Below are positions 26,704-36,117 of a stretch of DNA of 64,000 nucleotides, piece by piece; the first letter of the stretch is position 1; each line of letters starts with the position of its first letter. The stretch covers positions 124,001 to 188,000 of the forward strand of contig JAHHIA010000006.1 of NCBI GenBank assembly GCA_019359045.1. Direction: 5' to 3'. The translations under genes were made by a program, and so were the position numbers. The DNA is from Scytolyngbya sp. HA4215-MV1 (lineage in GTDB: Bacteria > Cyanobacteriota > Cyanobacteriia > Leptolyngbyales > Leptolyngbyaceae). Under the pieces are notes generated by a model that did no database searches, had not been told where the DNA came from, and saw only the letters and a program-made list of their open reading frames with translations.

Positions 26704-27714
26704 TTAGTAGCCTTCTTCCTCATATTCAGGAGCTTTAGTCTTTTCGGGAATATTCACTTTGGGAGGCGTATAAGGTGTGTCTTCTTCGTCCGCCCAGGCA
26801 TCTTCTTCAATGTCACTGTATTTATCTTGATACTCTGCCCGCAGAGGCTCTACTTCTCGATACTCTGCTTTAGGGACATCTTCGTAGTCATCGTCGTAAT
26901 CTTCGTAGTCATCATAGCGATCGCGCTTTTCGTAACGAGCAGGGGGGCTGGCTTCGCTCCAGTTATCTTCTTCTTCTTCATAGTAGGTTGGCTCTGGCTG
27001 GCGCTGGCGCAGTTGCCGGGGTTGAGGTCTGGCTTCTTCCCAATTGTCGTCATCCCAGGTTTCTTCAATCACGGGGGTTCGAATCGGAGGCGCAACTGGG
27101 GTTCTTAATCCAGTCCCCAACTGATTTTCGGTGCGGGTGGGGATCACGTAGTCTTCTTCTTCATCCCGCTCCCAGGGGGGTCTACCGATACCGAGCCGTT
27201 CTAAAACGCCGACAGTGATCTGGTTCAGTCGTTCTTCGGCGCCTTCAAACACAATCAGGCGATCGGGACCACTGCTGACTACCTCGTCGATCGGGAGTTC
27301 GTAGGTGCTCACCACCTGATCGGGGATGAGAGGTAGTCCGATCGAGGCAATAATCAGGGCATCTACTTTGCCGCTGTCTACATCAAACTTAAATCCGCGA
27401 ACTTTACCCAGAAGCTCACCAGTTTCGGTGATCACTTCACAATTAATCAGGCTGTTATACGCTTCAACGTCAATATCTTCGATCACATTTTCGTCATCCA
27501 CCAGGATGACATCGCCGATTTGACGAATACTGTTGAGAAACATCGGCTGGGGGGTGCCGTACAGCAAATTAGGGCGCAGGCTCAAAGCGACGACTTCCCG
27601 CCGATCGATATCTACCCATAGTTGACTGACCACACCCAACCGCTTACCTGTTGTACGGGTGATGACCTGGGTGCCCAGAAGATCGGAGCGCTGGCGGATT
27701 TGTTCAGATGTCAT
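26704..27714 (-). CDS. PRC-barrel-domain protein downstream of smc
   Basis: 336 residues. Two PRC-barrel domains (about 8-80: LLGTQVITRTTGKRLGVVSQ; about 90-165: INCEVITETGELLGKVRGF) are followed by a very acidic, low-complexity tail rich in Asp, Glu and Tyr (EEEEDNWSE, DDYEDYDDDYEDV). PRC barrels mediate RNA or protein contacts in RimM, reaction centres and archaeal cell-division proteins. It starts 41 bp after the smc stop on the same strand, so an smc-linked role is likely but unproven. Confidence 0.85.
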   Translation of the reverse strand: MTSEQIRQRSDLLGTQVITRTTGKRLGVVSQLWVDIDRREVVALSLRPNLLYGTPQPMFLNSIRQIGDVILVDDENVIEDIDVEAYNSLINCEVITETGELLGKVRGFKFDVDSGKVDALIIASIGLPLIPDQVVSTYELPIDEVVSSGPDRLIVFEGAEERLNQITVGVLERLGIGRPPWERDEEEDYVIPTRTENQLGTGLRTPVAPPIRTPVIEETWDDDNWEEARPQPRQLRQRQPEPTYYEEEEDNWSEASPPARYEKRDRYDDYEDYDDDYEDVPKAEYREVEPLRAEYQDKYSDIEEDAWADEEDTPYTPPKVNIPEKTKAPEYEEEGY

Positions 27715-27755
27715 TATGTCGCGAATCCTGATGGCGAATCTTGATCAATATCAAA

Positions 27756-30700
27756 TCATACCGAGGCACTTTGGGGCAGTAGGTCAATTCCCAAAACTTG
27801 AGTAAAGGCACCTCTGGCTTGGGTAACCCCGATTGTACGTTCGGAAGACTCAATCATGGGTCGGCGGAGACTGACTACAATAAATTGTGCCTGTTTTGCC
27901 TGTTGTTTGATCATTCTAGCTAATCGCTCTACATTTGCCCCATCCAGGAACATATCGACTTCGTCAAATGCATAAAACGGGGAGGGGCGGTACCGTTGCA
28001 GGGCAAAGATGAAACTCAGGGCGGTGAGGGATTTTTCTCCCCCAGACATGGAAGCCAGACGTTGGACAGGTTTGCCTTTGGGATGGGCCACCAGGTTTAA
28101 GCCGCCGTTAAACGGATCATTGGCATCATCCAGTTGTAGGTGCCCATCGCCATCAGAAAGTTCGGCAAAGATAGCTTGAAAGTTGATGTTGACCGCATCG
28201 AAAGCCTCCTTGAAGGCTTGTTGCCTGAGCGTGGTAAAGTTTTCGATTCGCAGCAGCAGTTCGGTGCGTTCTTCTTCCAGGGTGTGGAGTTTGTCGCTGA
28301 GTTCCTGGAGGCGCGCCTGGGTGCGATCGTACTCTTCCAGTGCCAGCATATTAACGGGTTCCATCGCTTGAAGCCGTTTTTGTAGGGATCGGAGTTCGTG
28401 TTGCAGTGCCACCAGATCCCGTGTCTCGATATCGGGAATTTCCGGCAAGGGATCGGGCAACTCTGCCTGCTGGGTCTGCAATTGCTCCTGAAGCGTCGCC
28501 AGTTCACCCCGTCGAGTTTGTTGAGATTCTTGTAACTTTTGCTGTTGCCACTCCCACTGCTGCTGGCGGGTTTGCCGTTCTCGTAGTTGCCGTTCGGCGC
28601 GATCGCGGGCTTGTTTTTCTGTGCCCAACCGTTGCTCCAGGTCAGCCAGCGCCATTTTGGTTTCGTCAATTTGTGCCTGCAAAGCCGAGAGTTGGCTACT
28701 CAGTGCTGACTGCTGCTGCAACTGTGTCGTTTGCTGGGCACGAAACTCCTGTAAGCGTTGCTGTCCTTGTTCAGCCTTTTCTTGAATGCGCTGTTGCTGG
28801 TTTACCAGGTCTTGCAAGCGTTGCTCTACCGTCCGTACTGCCACTTCTCGTTGACTCAAATCTGCTTCCTGACTCCGCAGGGTTGCCTGGAGCTGCTGCC
28901 ACTCGCTGTGCGTGTGAGATTGCTCTAGTTCTGCCAGCGCCTGCCGCCAGGTTTGCAGTTGGGCTTCTTGACCGGGGATTGCTGTATCAAGTTCAGCCAG
29001 CCTCGTGTGAACGGTTGCAAGCTCTTGAGTGTTTTGTTGCCATTGGGTATTGAGTTGAGCTTGTCCGGTTTGTAGCGTACTCAATTCAGATCGACGTTGC
29101 TCAGATTGAAGTTGAGCTTCGCGGTGCTGTTGTCGCGCTTCGACCATTTCCTGGGATCGCGCTTTCATGGTTTGGCTTGCCTGGACGATCGCGGCACCAC
29201 ACCGCTCCAGAATTTGCTCAATCTCCTGCAATCGTTGCTTGAGTGCCACGACCTCAGTCGATTCGGCTGCTTCCACCGTCCCAAAATGCAAGGTTTGGCG
29301 AGTGTTTTGACTCCCCCCAGTCATCGCGCCGCTGGACTCCAGCAAATCACCATCCAGCGTCACCATGCGGTATTGCCCGATATAACGACGGGCATGATCT
29401 AACCGTTCAAAGACGATCGTATTGCCAAAGACATAAGCGAAGACATCGCGGAAACGCGGCTCAAACTCCACGAGATTGATGGCGTAGTCGATACAGCCCG
29501 TCTGAGATCGCAACGCTCCTGGTAGAGAGAGCAGGGTCTCACCACGTCGAATTTTGTTCAACGGTAAAAAAGTTGCTCGTCCAGCCCGTTTTTGCTTGAG
29601 GAGTTCGATCGCCGCTGCCGCTACCGCATCATCTTCGACGACAAGGTTCCCTAACCTGGCTCCAGCAGAAGTTTCCAGTGCCAACTGATAGCGGGGATCA
29701 ACACGCCCCAATTGTGCCACCAGTCCACATACCCCTGCCAGCCCTAATTCCAGAATAATTTGCGTAGCATGGGTACCCTGAGCTTCTTGAATTGCTTGTG
29801 CCTGAGCTTCCAATTTGTCTAAACGCCGCTGTTTGTCTCGCTGTTCATTCAAGAGTCGAGTCTGGGTTTCTTGCTGGAGTTGCAGTTCACGTTCAGCAGC
29901 AGAAACCGCTTCTGCCAGGGCTTGCACCTGTTGCTGAGAGGTTGTGAACTGGGCTTCGGTGTTGGCTTGTAGAGCTTGCTTCTCGGTGATTTGTTGTTCT
30001 AGCGATTGCAGAGATCGCCCTTGTTCCTGGATTTGCCGTTCCAACTGGCTAGCACGTTCTCGCAAGCGTACCTGCTCAGAGCGCTGGGGATCGAGGATTT
30101 GCAGCAAGGATTCAACCTGATGGCGTAAGGTCGTTTGTTCCTGAACCCAAGCTTCAGCATGGGCAGCAGAAGCACTGGCGGCTTCTCGGCTCTGTTCCAG
30201 GATCTGTTGTGCCTGATCCCGTTGTTGCCGGAGTAATGCCAAATCGCGCGTTTCTAAGGTTTGTTGTTCCTGTGCCAGAGTGGCTAGGGTTTGTCGGTGT
30301 TCCTGGATTTCTTGTTGAGTGCGCGCCAGGTTCGCTGCGACTTCCTGACTGGTGGTTTGCAGTTCTTGTTGCTGGCGCTGAAGCTGGCGCAACTCTGCCT
30401 CACGGCTTGCCAGGGTTGCCTGGAGCGCCAGTTGTTCTTCTTCACCCAGGGCTTTGACATGGGCGTTGAGCAATTCTAGTTCAGCAGTGAGTTGCTGAAT
30501 TTCGCCGGTCAAGTCAGCCATCTGAGTCGCTAGGCTGCTACTCTCCTGCTCACTGGTTGCAATCTGTTGCTGTAACTGACGCACATGGGCAGCGGTTTGC
30601 TGATAGCGAATCACCCCTTCCCATTGCTCTTTGGTTTGCAGTTCTTGTCGCAGTTTTTTGTATTTCTCAGCTTTGAGGCGATCCTGAGCCAACCGATCTC

Positions 30701-31460
30701 GTTGAGCAATCAATTCTTTTTCAACAATGTGATAACGATCTTCCTGATCTTTGACCGTGTCTAGCTTGTCCTTCGCCTGTACAATCTTGCGATCGAAGGA
30801 GGCCACTCCTGCTAGTTCATCAATGATTTCGCGTCGTTCTCGCGAGTTCATCGAGATAATTCGGGTCACATCCCCCTGGAGTACGACGTTATAGCCTTCG
30901 GGATAGACCCGCAAGCGGTTCAGTTCTTCATGTAATTCGGTCAGAGTACAGGGTTGACCGTTGATGTAGTAGTTGGAGGTGTAAGTTCCCTGCTGAGTGA
31001 CTCGGAGCTTACGGGTGACACTCCACTCTAAGGAAGCATGAAGGGAGAAGGGTGAGGAAGCGGTATCACCCTCAGGCAGAGGATCGGGCACAACCGTCAA
31101 TGTGGTATCGACAGCACTAACCGCATTTTTGCCATTCCCATTCCCGTTGCCATTGACCGTTTCTAGCTGTTGTCCACCCCCCATACCGCCCATGCCCACC
31201 AGATCAAATGTGACGGTCACGCTGGCTTCCACAGTAGAACGACTGCGGCTAGTCTGGGTGTGGTTAACCAGATCGGGCAATCGTTCTGCCCGCATCCCTT
31301 TTGACCCCGCCAGCCCCAAACAAAACAGCAGCGCATCAATCAGATTTGATTTACCCGACCCATTGGGTCCAGAAATCACAGTGAACCCCGGCAGCAACGG
31401 AACAGGTGTTGTGCCACCGAAGGACTTGAAATTGGAGAGTTCCAGTCGCTTGATATACAC
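27756..31460 (-). CDS. smc: Chromosome partition protein SMC
   Basis: 1234 residues, the expected size. The N-terminal Walker A is GPNGSGKS (31-38). Two long coiled coils rich in Gln/Glu/Leu flank a hinge (about 555-690; VEDDAVAAAAIELLKQ, FGNTIVFERLD, DGDLLESSGAMTGGS). The C-terminal head has the ABC signature SMSGGEKSLTALSF and Walker B FYAFDEVDMFLDG. It organises and segregates the chromosome with ScpA/ScpB, which are not in the window. A Gly/Asn-repeat insert (NGNGNGNG) lies in the N-terminal head near residue 108. A LexA-like palindrome is about 175 bp upstream. Confidence 0.97.
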   Translation of the reverse strand: MYIKRLELSNFKSFGGTTPVPLLPGFTVISGPNGSGKSNLIDALLFCLGLAGSKGMRAERLPDLVNHTQTSRSRSTVEASVTVTFDLVGMGGMGGGQQLETVNGNGNGNGKNAVSAVDTTLTVVPDPLPEGDTASSPFSLHASLEWSVTRKLRVTQQGTYTSNYYINGQPCTLTELHEELNRLRVYPEGYNVVLQGDVTRIISMNSRERREIIDELAGVASFDRKIVQAKDKLDTVKDQEDRYHIVEKELIAQRDRLAQDRLKAEKYKKLRQELQTKEQWEGVIRYQQTAAHVRQLQQQIATSEQESSSLATQMADLTGEIQQLTAELELLNAHVKALGEEEQLALQATLASREAELRQLQRQQQELQTTSQEVAANLARTQQEIQEHRQTLATLAQEQQTLETRDLALLRQQRDQAQQILEQSREAASASAAHAEAWVQEQTTLRHQVESLLQILDPQRSEQVRLRERASQLERQIQEQGRSLQSLEQQITEKQALQANTEAQFTTSQQQVQALAEAVSAAERELQLQQETQTRLLNEQRDKQRRLDKLEAQAQAIQEAQGTHATQIILELGLAGVCGLVAQLGRVDPRYQLALETSAGARLGNLVVEDDAVAAAAIELLKQKRAGRATFLPLNKIRRGETLLSLPGALRSQTGCIDYAINLVEFEPRFRDVFAYVFGNTIVFERLDHARRYIGQYRMVTLDGDLLESSGAMTGGSQNTRQTLHFGTVEAAESTEVVALKQRLQEIEQILERCGAAIVQASQTMKARSQEMVEARQQHREAQLQSEQRRSELSTLQTGQAQLNTQWQQNTQELATVHTRLAELDTAIPGQEAQLQTWRQALAELEQSHTHSEWQQLQATLRSQEADLSQREVAVRTVEQRLQDLVNQQQRIQEKAEQGQQRLQEFRAQQTTQLQQQSALSSQLSALQAQIDETKMALADLEQRLGTEKQARDRAERQLRERQTRQQQWEWQQQKLQESQQTRRGELATLQEQLQTQQAELPDPLPEIPDIETRDLVALQHELRSLQKRLQAMEPVNMLALEEYDRTQARLQELSDKLHTLEEERTELLLRIENFTTLRQQAFKEAFDAVNINFQAIFAELSDGDGHLQLDDANDPFNGGLNLVAHPKGKPVQRLASMSGGEKSLTALSFIFALQRYRPSPFYAFDEVDMFLDGANVERLARMIKQQAKQAQFIVVSLRRPMIESSERTIGVTQARGAFTQVLGIDLLPQSASV

Positions 31461-31940
31461 AGGCTGTCCAAGCCTTTGTCAGGGAGAAACGTCAAAGAGG
31501 GGTTGGGAGCACACAAAGGATCGCCGTCGATCGACAAGCCTTGAGCAAAAATTGCACAAAGTAGAAGTTTAGTTTAGCCGCTAATTCACTTTATGCACTG
31601 AATTAACCGTATCTTCTATTGATAACACGTTTAGAACAAATGTTCTATACAAGAGAATGCTTTTCTTCTTTTCAGCTCTCTTCTCGCTACCTATTGCCCC
31701 ATGCGCTGGGCTTTGGGTGCGTCTGGGGTGGATAAGCTAATGCCGGAACGAGATTTTATTACGCCAACCCACGCTCCGCACCTCCATGAAATATCGGTAA
31801 ATTGATCGATGTTTAGTAGTTTTCGGCTTCCAAGTGCTTGCTTTCACCGCTTATTTATGACATTCTCGTATCTAGCAATTAATACGGAATCCCTACCGAT
31901 TTACCGTAAATTAGATGATAGACAAGGATATCCAGTACTT
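31461..31940. other. Divergent intergenic region upstream of smc and sbpA
   Basis: About 480 bp, with no supported gene. It contains the palindrome at 31632-31647 described separately and presumably both promoters. In-frame codons upstream of sbpA from 31809 lack a signal-peptide pattern, so the ATG at 31941 is used. Confidence 0.5.
31632..31647. promoter_or_regulatory. LexA-box-like palindrome
   Basis: TAGAACAAATGTTCTA is a perfect 7-2-7 inverted repeat. Its core GAACNNNNGTTC matches the Gram-positive LexA/DinR consensus form; the usual cyanobacterial form is closer to AGTACNNNNGTWC. It lies between the divergent smc and sbpA genes. Binding is not shown. Confidence 0.4.
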
Positions 31941-33104
31941 ATGAGACAAGCTCCATCAGAAGAACCCCCTTCGTTGCTGCGATCGGCAAAACAAGGAATT
32001 CTGGCAGTTTTGCTTCAAGTGAGCAGTCCGCTACAAAAAGCTTCGACTCGGACTTCGGCGGTGTTGCTAGCGGTTGGCATCGGCTTCAGTTCGACAATGC
32101 CCATCTCTGCTGCTGGGGTTCCACGGTACGCCGAGTCAGGCCAAACCAAAGCTCAATTGCTCAGCCAGAATTCCAAGAAAGTTGAGATTCTGTTGGTTTC
32201 CTACGCAGTTACGAAGGCAGCCTACGACAAAATCATTCCGTTGTTTGTTGCCAAGTGGAAGGCAGAAACTGGGCAGGATGTGGTGATTAATGCCAGCTAT
32301 GGCGGATCGGGTTCGCAGACACGAGCTATTTTGGATGGTTTGGAAGCTGATGTCTCGACCCTGGCATTGGCATTGGATACCAAAAAGTTGCAAAAAGCAG
32401 GATTGATTGATCCCGGTTGGGAAAAAGAAGTGCCCAATGAGGGGATCGTGACAAAATCGGTCGTGGCGTTGGTCACCCGTCCAGGCAATCCCAAGAAAAT
32501 TCGGACCTGGACTGATCTGGCAAAACCTGGGGTGCAGGTGATTACTGCCAATCCCAAAACTTCGGGGGGGGCCCGTTGGAACTTTCTGGGCTTATGGGGA
32601 TCTGTTATTTACACCGGTGGCACTGAAGCCCAAGCCAAGGACTATGTGACGCAAATCTACAAGAACGTCCCTGTTTTGGGGAAAGATGCGCGGGAATCTA
32701 GCGATATCTTTTTCAAGAAGGGGCAGGGAGACGTGCTCCTGAACTACGAGAACGAAGTGATTTTGGAAGGTCTGCAAGGTGGAGGGAAGTCCTTCTATGT
32801 AGTTCCCCAAACCAATATTTCGATCGACAATCCTGTTGCAGTGGTTGACAAAAACGTAGACAAGCATGGCACCCGCAAAGTGGCAGAAGCCTTTGCCCAA
32901 TTTTTGTTCACTCCAGAAGCCCAGCGTGAATATGCCAAAGTTGGCTTCCGTCCAGTCACACCTGCGGTTGTGAAAGAGGTGGATAAGAAATTTCCCAAGG
33001 TGAGCAAGCTCTATACCGTCAAGGATTTTGGTGGTTGGGATACTATCCAGAAGAAATTTTTTGATGATGGCTCGATTTTCGACCAAATTTATACGGCTCG
33101 CTAG
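31941..33104 (+). CDS. sbpA: Periplasmic sulfate-binding protein of an ABC transporter
   Basis: 387 residues from ATG 31941 (AAGGATA upstream). A long basic N-region and hydrophobic stretch (TSAVLLAVGIGFSSTMPISAAG) form the signal peptide. The mature part follows the Sbp/CysP pattern: VEILLVSYAVTKAAYDKIIPLF, INASYGGSGSQTRAILDGLEADV, KTSGGARWNFLGLWG and LLNYENEVIL. It delivers sulfate (or thiosulfate) to CysTWA. No permease or ATPase gene is adjacent, so it is an orphan binding protein here. A hairpin follows the stop codon. Confidence 0.92.
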   Translation: MRQAPSEEPPSLLRSAKQGILAVLLQVSSPLQKASTRTSAVLLAVGIGFSSTMPISAAGVPRYAESGQTKAQLLSQNSKKVEILLVSYAVTKAAYDKIIPLFVAKWKAETGQDVVINASYGGSGSQTRAILDGLEADVSTLALALDTKKLQKAGLIDPGWEKEVPNEGIVTKSVVALVTRPGNPKKIRTWTDLAKPGVQVITANPKTSGGARWNFLGLWGSVIYTGGTEAQAKDYVTQIYKNVPVLGKDARESSDIFFKKGQGDVLLNYENEVILEGLQGGGKSFYVVPQTNISIDNPVAVVDKNVDKHGTRKVAEAFAQFLFTPEAQREYAKVGFRPVTPAVVKEVDKKFPKVSKLYTVKDFGGWDTIQKKFFDDGSIFDQIYTAR

Positions 33105-33110
33105 AGTCTG

Positions 33111-33153
33111 GTGAGCATGTTTTGCAGGCTGAAAATCCTCAAAATATGCTCAC
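33111..33153 (+). terminator. Hairpin after sbpA
   Basis: A 14-bp stem (GTGAGCATGTTTTG / CAAAATATGCTCAC, one G-T pair) with a 15-base loop begins six bases after the sbpA stop. There is no T-run, so termination is likely but not certain. Confidence 0.5.
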
Positions 33154-33183
33154 AATTCGGTTGGGTTACCTGCCTGTTCTCAG

Positions 33184-33354
33184 AAGATGCTTCAAAAGTC
33201 CTTTCGTAAGCTGCAACAGACAAGTTCCCCCTTAAAAAGGGGACTTTGAGGCTGCTTCCTCCCTTTTTTCTAGCGCAGCGGCGCATTAGTGCGGAGGCGA
33301 GAGGGGGTTCTGCGTGCTCAATATCATTGCTAAGACCTTTGCAAACAACCTCTT
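33184..33354 (-). mobile_element. Repeat family D, copy 1
   Basis: About 170 bp, inverted relative to copies at 42901-43075 and 52503-52709. Shared blocks are GCTGCGCTAGAAAAAAG, GTCCCCTTTTTAAGGGGG-like palindromes and the CGAAAGGACTTTT end. Boundaries are approximate. It lies directly upstream of the TonB-like gene, ending about 10 bp before its ATG. Confidence 0.65.
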
Positions 33355-33363
33355 ACAGGCTGA

Positions 33364-34491
33364 ATGCCCATCGATCCGTTGAACTGCTCCATCGCTCAAT
33401 TGTCCTCCCCTGATCCTGTGTCTAAGCCAGTAGAAGCTGAAGAAACTGAAAGTCTGCCAACCACAATTTTGGCAAACCCTGACTCTGTGCCTGAGCCAGC
33501 AGAGGTGGATTGGCTGCATTCTCCCAAACCCAAGCGGCGATTCACTCAACAATTAATCTGGCTGATGCTGGTAGTTTCGATCGGGCTACATGGGGTGTTG
33601 TTACTGGCACCCCTGCCATCGGAGAAAAAGCCTGCCACTCAAAAACCTGAAGAGAAAAGTGTTCGCATCACCCAGTTGCCAACATTAGTGAAGCCGATCG
33701 CGGTCAAAAAAATCCCAAAACCGACACTGCCTAAGCCAGTCGTGAAACTGACTCAGCCTAAGTCGGTCATTCCGCCTGTGAAGCAACCCAAATCTGAGGA
33801 TGCTGCTCAGGATCAGGGAAAAGCAGCAGCGAATGCCAATCCCTGGAAAGATTTTCCTCAGTATCCTGGTGCCCAATCAGGGTGCTATCACTTGCAGTCT
33901 TGCTCTCAAACCAGTGATGCTCTGGCTCCAGTGGCAACCTTTTTTGAAAAGGAGCTGGCAACAAAAAAATATGAGGCAAAGTTAACCCTGACGGAGCCAA
34001 ATCGCAAAGTCTATCAGGTATCCCGAAACAATCTCGTCCAGTTTCTCAGCATTTTGACTGATCCTGAAAAAGGGACTGTGTATGTGTTGGCACCCAATGC
34101 GTTGACTTTGGCAGATTTGGCAAAAGCCAAGGAAGTGCCACCGGAAATCGCTCAGGTATTTGAGGGTCTAGATGCCGAGGAAACCAGCCGCGAGAATTTT
34201 GCCCAGCCGGAAGCATTTTATACCGCCGATCAGTTGCGTTCCGACATCATCGATATCCGGTTGATTCCAAACCCTTCACCTGATATCAATTTTGCAACGT
34301 TTTTTGACGCTTATCTGAGTACCAATTTGCGGAACAGCGAATTTGATGACTATTCAGAGACAGGGCAAAGTTATGGGGGCGGACCTATCTATCTTGCGAA
34401 GAAAGATAAGCTGTCCCTTTATATCAACCCAGTGCCGACTCAAGATGGTGCTGGAACGATCGTCGTGATTTGGAAGAATGAACCCAAGTAA
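33364..34491 (+). CDS. TonB-like membrane protein of an ExbB/ExbD operon (no canonical TonB C-terminus)
   Basis: 375 residues. After about 60 cytoplasmic residues there is one membrane helix (QLIWLMLVVSIGLHGVLLLAPL) and then a Pro/Lys-rich periplasm-spanning segment (KIPKPTLPKPVVKLTQPKSVIPPVKQPK), as in TonB. The C-terminal 220 residues do not show the usual TonB signature (YP..A...G..G.V); they contain WKDFPQYPGAQSGCYHLQSCSQTSD and a folded region instead. Neighbouring exbB and exbD support a role as the energy-coupling partner. The receptor or cargo is unknown. Confidence 0.75.
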   Translation: MPIDPLNCSIAQLSSPDPVSKPVEAEETESLPTTILANPDSVPEPAEVDWLHSPKPKRRFTQQLIWLMLVVSIGLHGVLLLAPLPSEKKPATQKPEEKSVRITQLPTLVKPIAVKKIPKPTLPKPVVKLTQPKSVIPPVKQPKSEDAAQDQGKAAANANPWKDFPQYPGAQSGCYHLQSCSQTSDALAPVATFFEKELATKKYEAKLTLTEPNRKVYQVSRNNLVQFLSILTDPEKGTVYVLAPNALTLADLAKAKEVPPEIAQVFEGLDAEETSRENFAQPEAFYTADQLRSDIIDIRLIPNPSPDINFATFFDAYLSTNLRNSEFDDYSETGQSYGGGPIYLAKKDKLSLYINPVPTQDGAGTIVVIWKNEPK

Positions 34492-34507
34492 GCGTTGTTA
34501 GATTTTG

Positions 34508-34648
34508 CTGCTTCTGATGGATTTTGTGTTGGAGCTGTCAAACCCTTAAGGGGCGTGGCATTTGGATAACGATTTTCAGGCTAAGCAAGGATTTCGCACC
34601 AAATGCCGCCCCCCTACGCCGGATCAACACAAATTGAGTTAGAACCGG
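34508..34648 (+). mobile_element. Palindromic MITE family C, copy 1
   Basis: 141 bp, ends CTGCTTCT and AGAACCGG. The two halves are inverted repeats (TTTTGTGTTG...GGGGCGTGGCATTTGG / CCAAATGCCGCCCCCC...CAACACAAA), so the RNA would fold into one long hairpin. Flanks GATTTTG and GATTTCG are a possible imperfect duplication. It lies between the TonB-like gene and exbB. Confidence 0.8.
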
Positions 34649-34717
34649 GATTTCGCCAAATCTAAACTATTGCTGCTCCTTGTCCAACAGTTTCATCTAT
34701 CGCCCTGGAAAGTGCCC

Positions 34718-35422
34718 ATGTCAAATCTCTATACCATCATCGCGAAAGGTGGCCCGACGATGATCCCGATCGTAGGTCTGTCGATTATGACCCTTGCACG
34801 AGCCTTGGAGCGGGGATGGTTCTGGTATCAATTGCTCAGTCAAGAAGACAAGATTGTGCAGGATGTGCTGGAAGCGGCTCACTTCAGTTTGGAAGATGCC
34901 GCTGCGATCGCCAAACAAAACAGCCATCTGCCGATCGGTCGGTTCTTATTGGCTCCCCTAAGGCTGCGAAATCCCACCCCTGAAACATTTCGTCTGGCAC
35001 TGGAAACAGCTGCCGACAAAGAATTCATTGAAATGCAAAAGGGCGACAAACTCTTTGAAAGTGTGGTTGGCATTGCTCCGCTTCTGGGGTTGTTGGGCAC
35101 CGTCACTGGTTTGATTTTGACCTTCAGTAACCTGAATATTGGTGGCGGTGGGGCTTCATCGGGTACTGAAAAAGCTGCAGCCGGGATTGGTGAAGCCCTC
35201 ACCACCACAGCGGGCGGTATGGTGGCTGCCATCATTGCATTATCCATTTTCCGAATTTTGGTTTCGTTTCAATCCAAGCAAATGGATTACTTCTCGGTGG
35301 TTGGCGGTGAACTGGAACTTATCTATCGCCAAATCTGGTACGAACCCATTTTTCACCGTGCTCCGCAATATTTTCCCAATCCTGACCATGCCTCCCCACT
35401 GACTCGGACTGAGTATCAGTAG
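34718..35422 (+). CDS. exbB: ExbB/TolQ/MotA-family proton-channel protein
   Basis: 234 residues from ATG 34718 (MSNLYTIIAKGGPTM). Three membrane segments: IPIVGLSIMTLARALE near the start, FESVVGIAPLLGLLGTVTGLILTF in the middle and GEALTTTAGGMVAAIIALSIFRI later. LLGLLGTVTG and GEALTTTAGG are the family signatures of the proton path. With ExbD it energises the TonB-like protein using the proton gradient. The gene is separated from both neighbours by family C repeats. Confidence 0.92.
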   Translation: MSNLYTIIAKGGPTMIPIVGLSIMTLARALERGWFWYQLLSQEDKIVQDVLEAAHFSLEDAAAIAKQNSHLPIGRFLLAPLRLRNPTPETFRLALETAADKEFIEMQKGDKLFESVVGIAPLLGLLGTVTGLILTFSNLNIGGGGASSGTEKAAAGIGEALTTTAGGMVAAIIALSIFRILVSFQSKQMDYFSVVGGELELIYRQIWYEPIFHRAPQYFPNPDHASPLTRTEYQ

Positions 35423-35473
35423 GGACTGCAGCGCCACAGAAAGTTGGCTGAAATCTGATCACACTTCATTCAT

Positions 35474-35612
35474 CTGCTTCTGATGGATTCTGTGTTAGAG
35501 CTGCCAAACCCTGAAGGGGTGTGGCTTGGTCAACGATTTTCTGGCTAAGCAGGGGGGGCGCACCAAATGCTGCTCCCCTACGCCGGATCAACACAAATTG
35601 AGTGAGAACCAG
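35474..35612 (+). mobile_element. Palindromic MITE family C, copy 2
   Basis: 139 bp, ends CTGCTTCT and AGAACCAG, flanked by a perfect 8-bp duplication TCATTCAT (35466-35473 and 35613-35620). The same internal palindrome as copy 1, about 1 kb away; it lies between exbB and exbD. Confidence 0.88.
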
Positions 35613-35683
35613 TCATTCATCATTCAAACCTGACTTTCTGATCTCCCGGTTTCTCATTGCTCCCTTAATCCTGTATCGCCTCC

Positions 35684-36103
35684 ATGAGTATTCGGTCTCG
35701 ACAAAAAGCGCGTCACTCCGGTATGCCAGATGTCAATCTGGTGCCCATGATGGATGTGATTATGACCATCCTGACGTTCTTCATCATTGTTTCGATGACC
35801 CTTTCCAATCAGAAGGCGTTGAATGTGCCTTTACCCCGGACGGATCAGGGGGGTACGGAGATTAAGCAGCCTGACCCACTGATTGTGGGACTCAATGTGC
35901 AAGGACAGATTTTGCTGGATGGGAAGCCTGCAACGGATTCGGACTTGGCGCAGAAAATGCAGGCTTACCTCACCCGCAATGTGAATGGGGCAGTGATTCT
36001 CAAGGCCGATCGCAAGGTGCCTTACGAACAGGTCGCAAAACTGTTAAGCACAATGCAAGCCTTGGGAGGCGAACGGGTTTCTTTAGCAATTACTGCCAAT
36101 TGA
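35684..36103 (+). CDS. exbD: ExbD/TolR-family biopolymer transport protein
   Basis: 139 residues. The family pattern is complete: a short cytoplasmic start, then PDVNLVPMMDVIMTILTFFIIVS, the single membrane helix with the conserved Asp that carries protons, and a periplasmic domain ending in LKADRKVPYEQVAKLLSTMQALG. It partners ExbB. The stop lies 14 bp before the start of the next lipoprotein gene, indicating one transcript. Confidence 0.93.
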   Translation: MSIRSRQKARHSGMPDVNLVPMMDVIMTILTFFIIVSMTLSNQKALNVPLPRTDQGGTEIKQPDPLIVGLNVQGQILLDGKPATDSDLAQKMQAYLTRNVNGAVILKADRKVPYEQVAKLLSTMQALGGERVSLAITAN

Positions 36104-36117
36104 GACCTGAGGTTGAG

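Noticed and set aside
28406-29053. 215-codon frame antisense to smc
   Set aside because: It is the mirror of a Gln/Leu-rich coiled coil; composition (Ala/Val/Pro-rich) follows from the smc codons.
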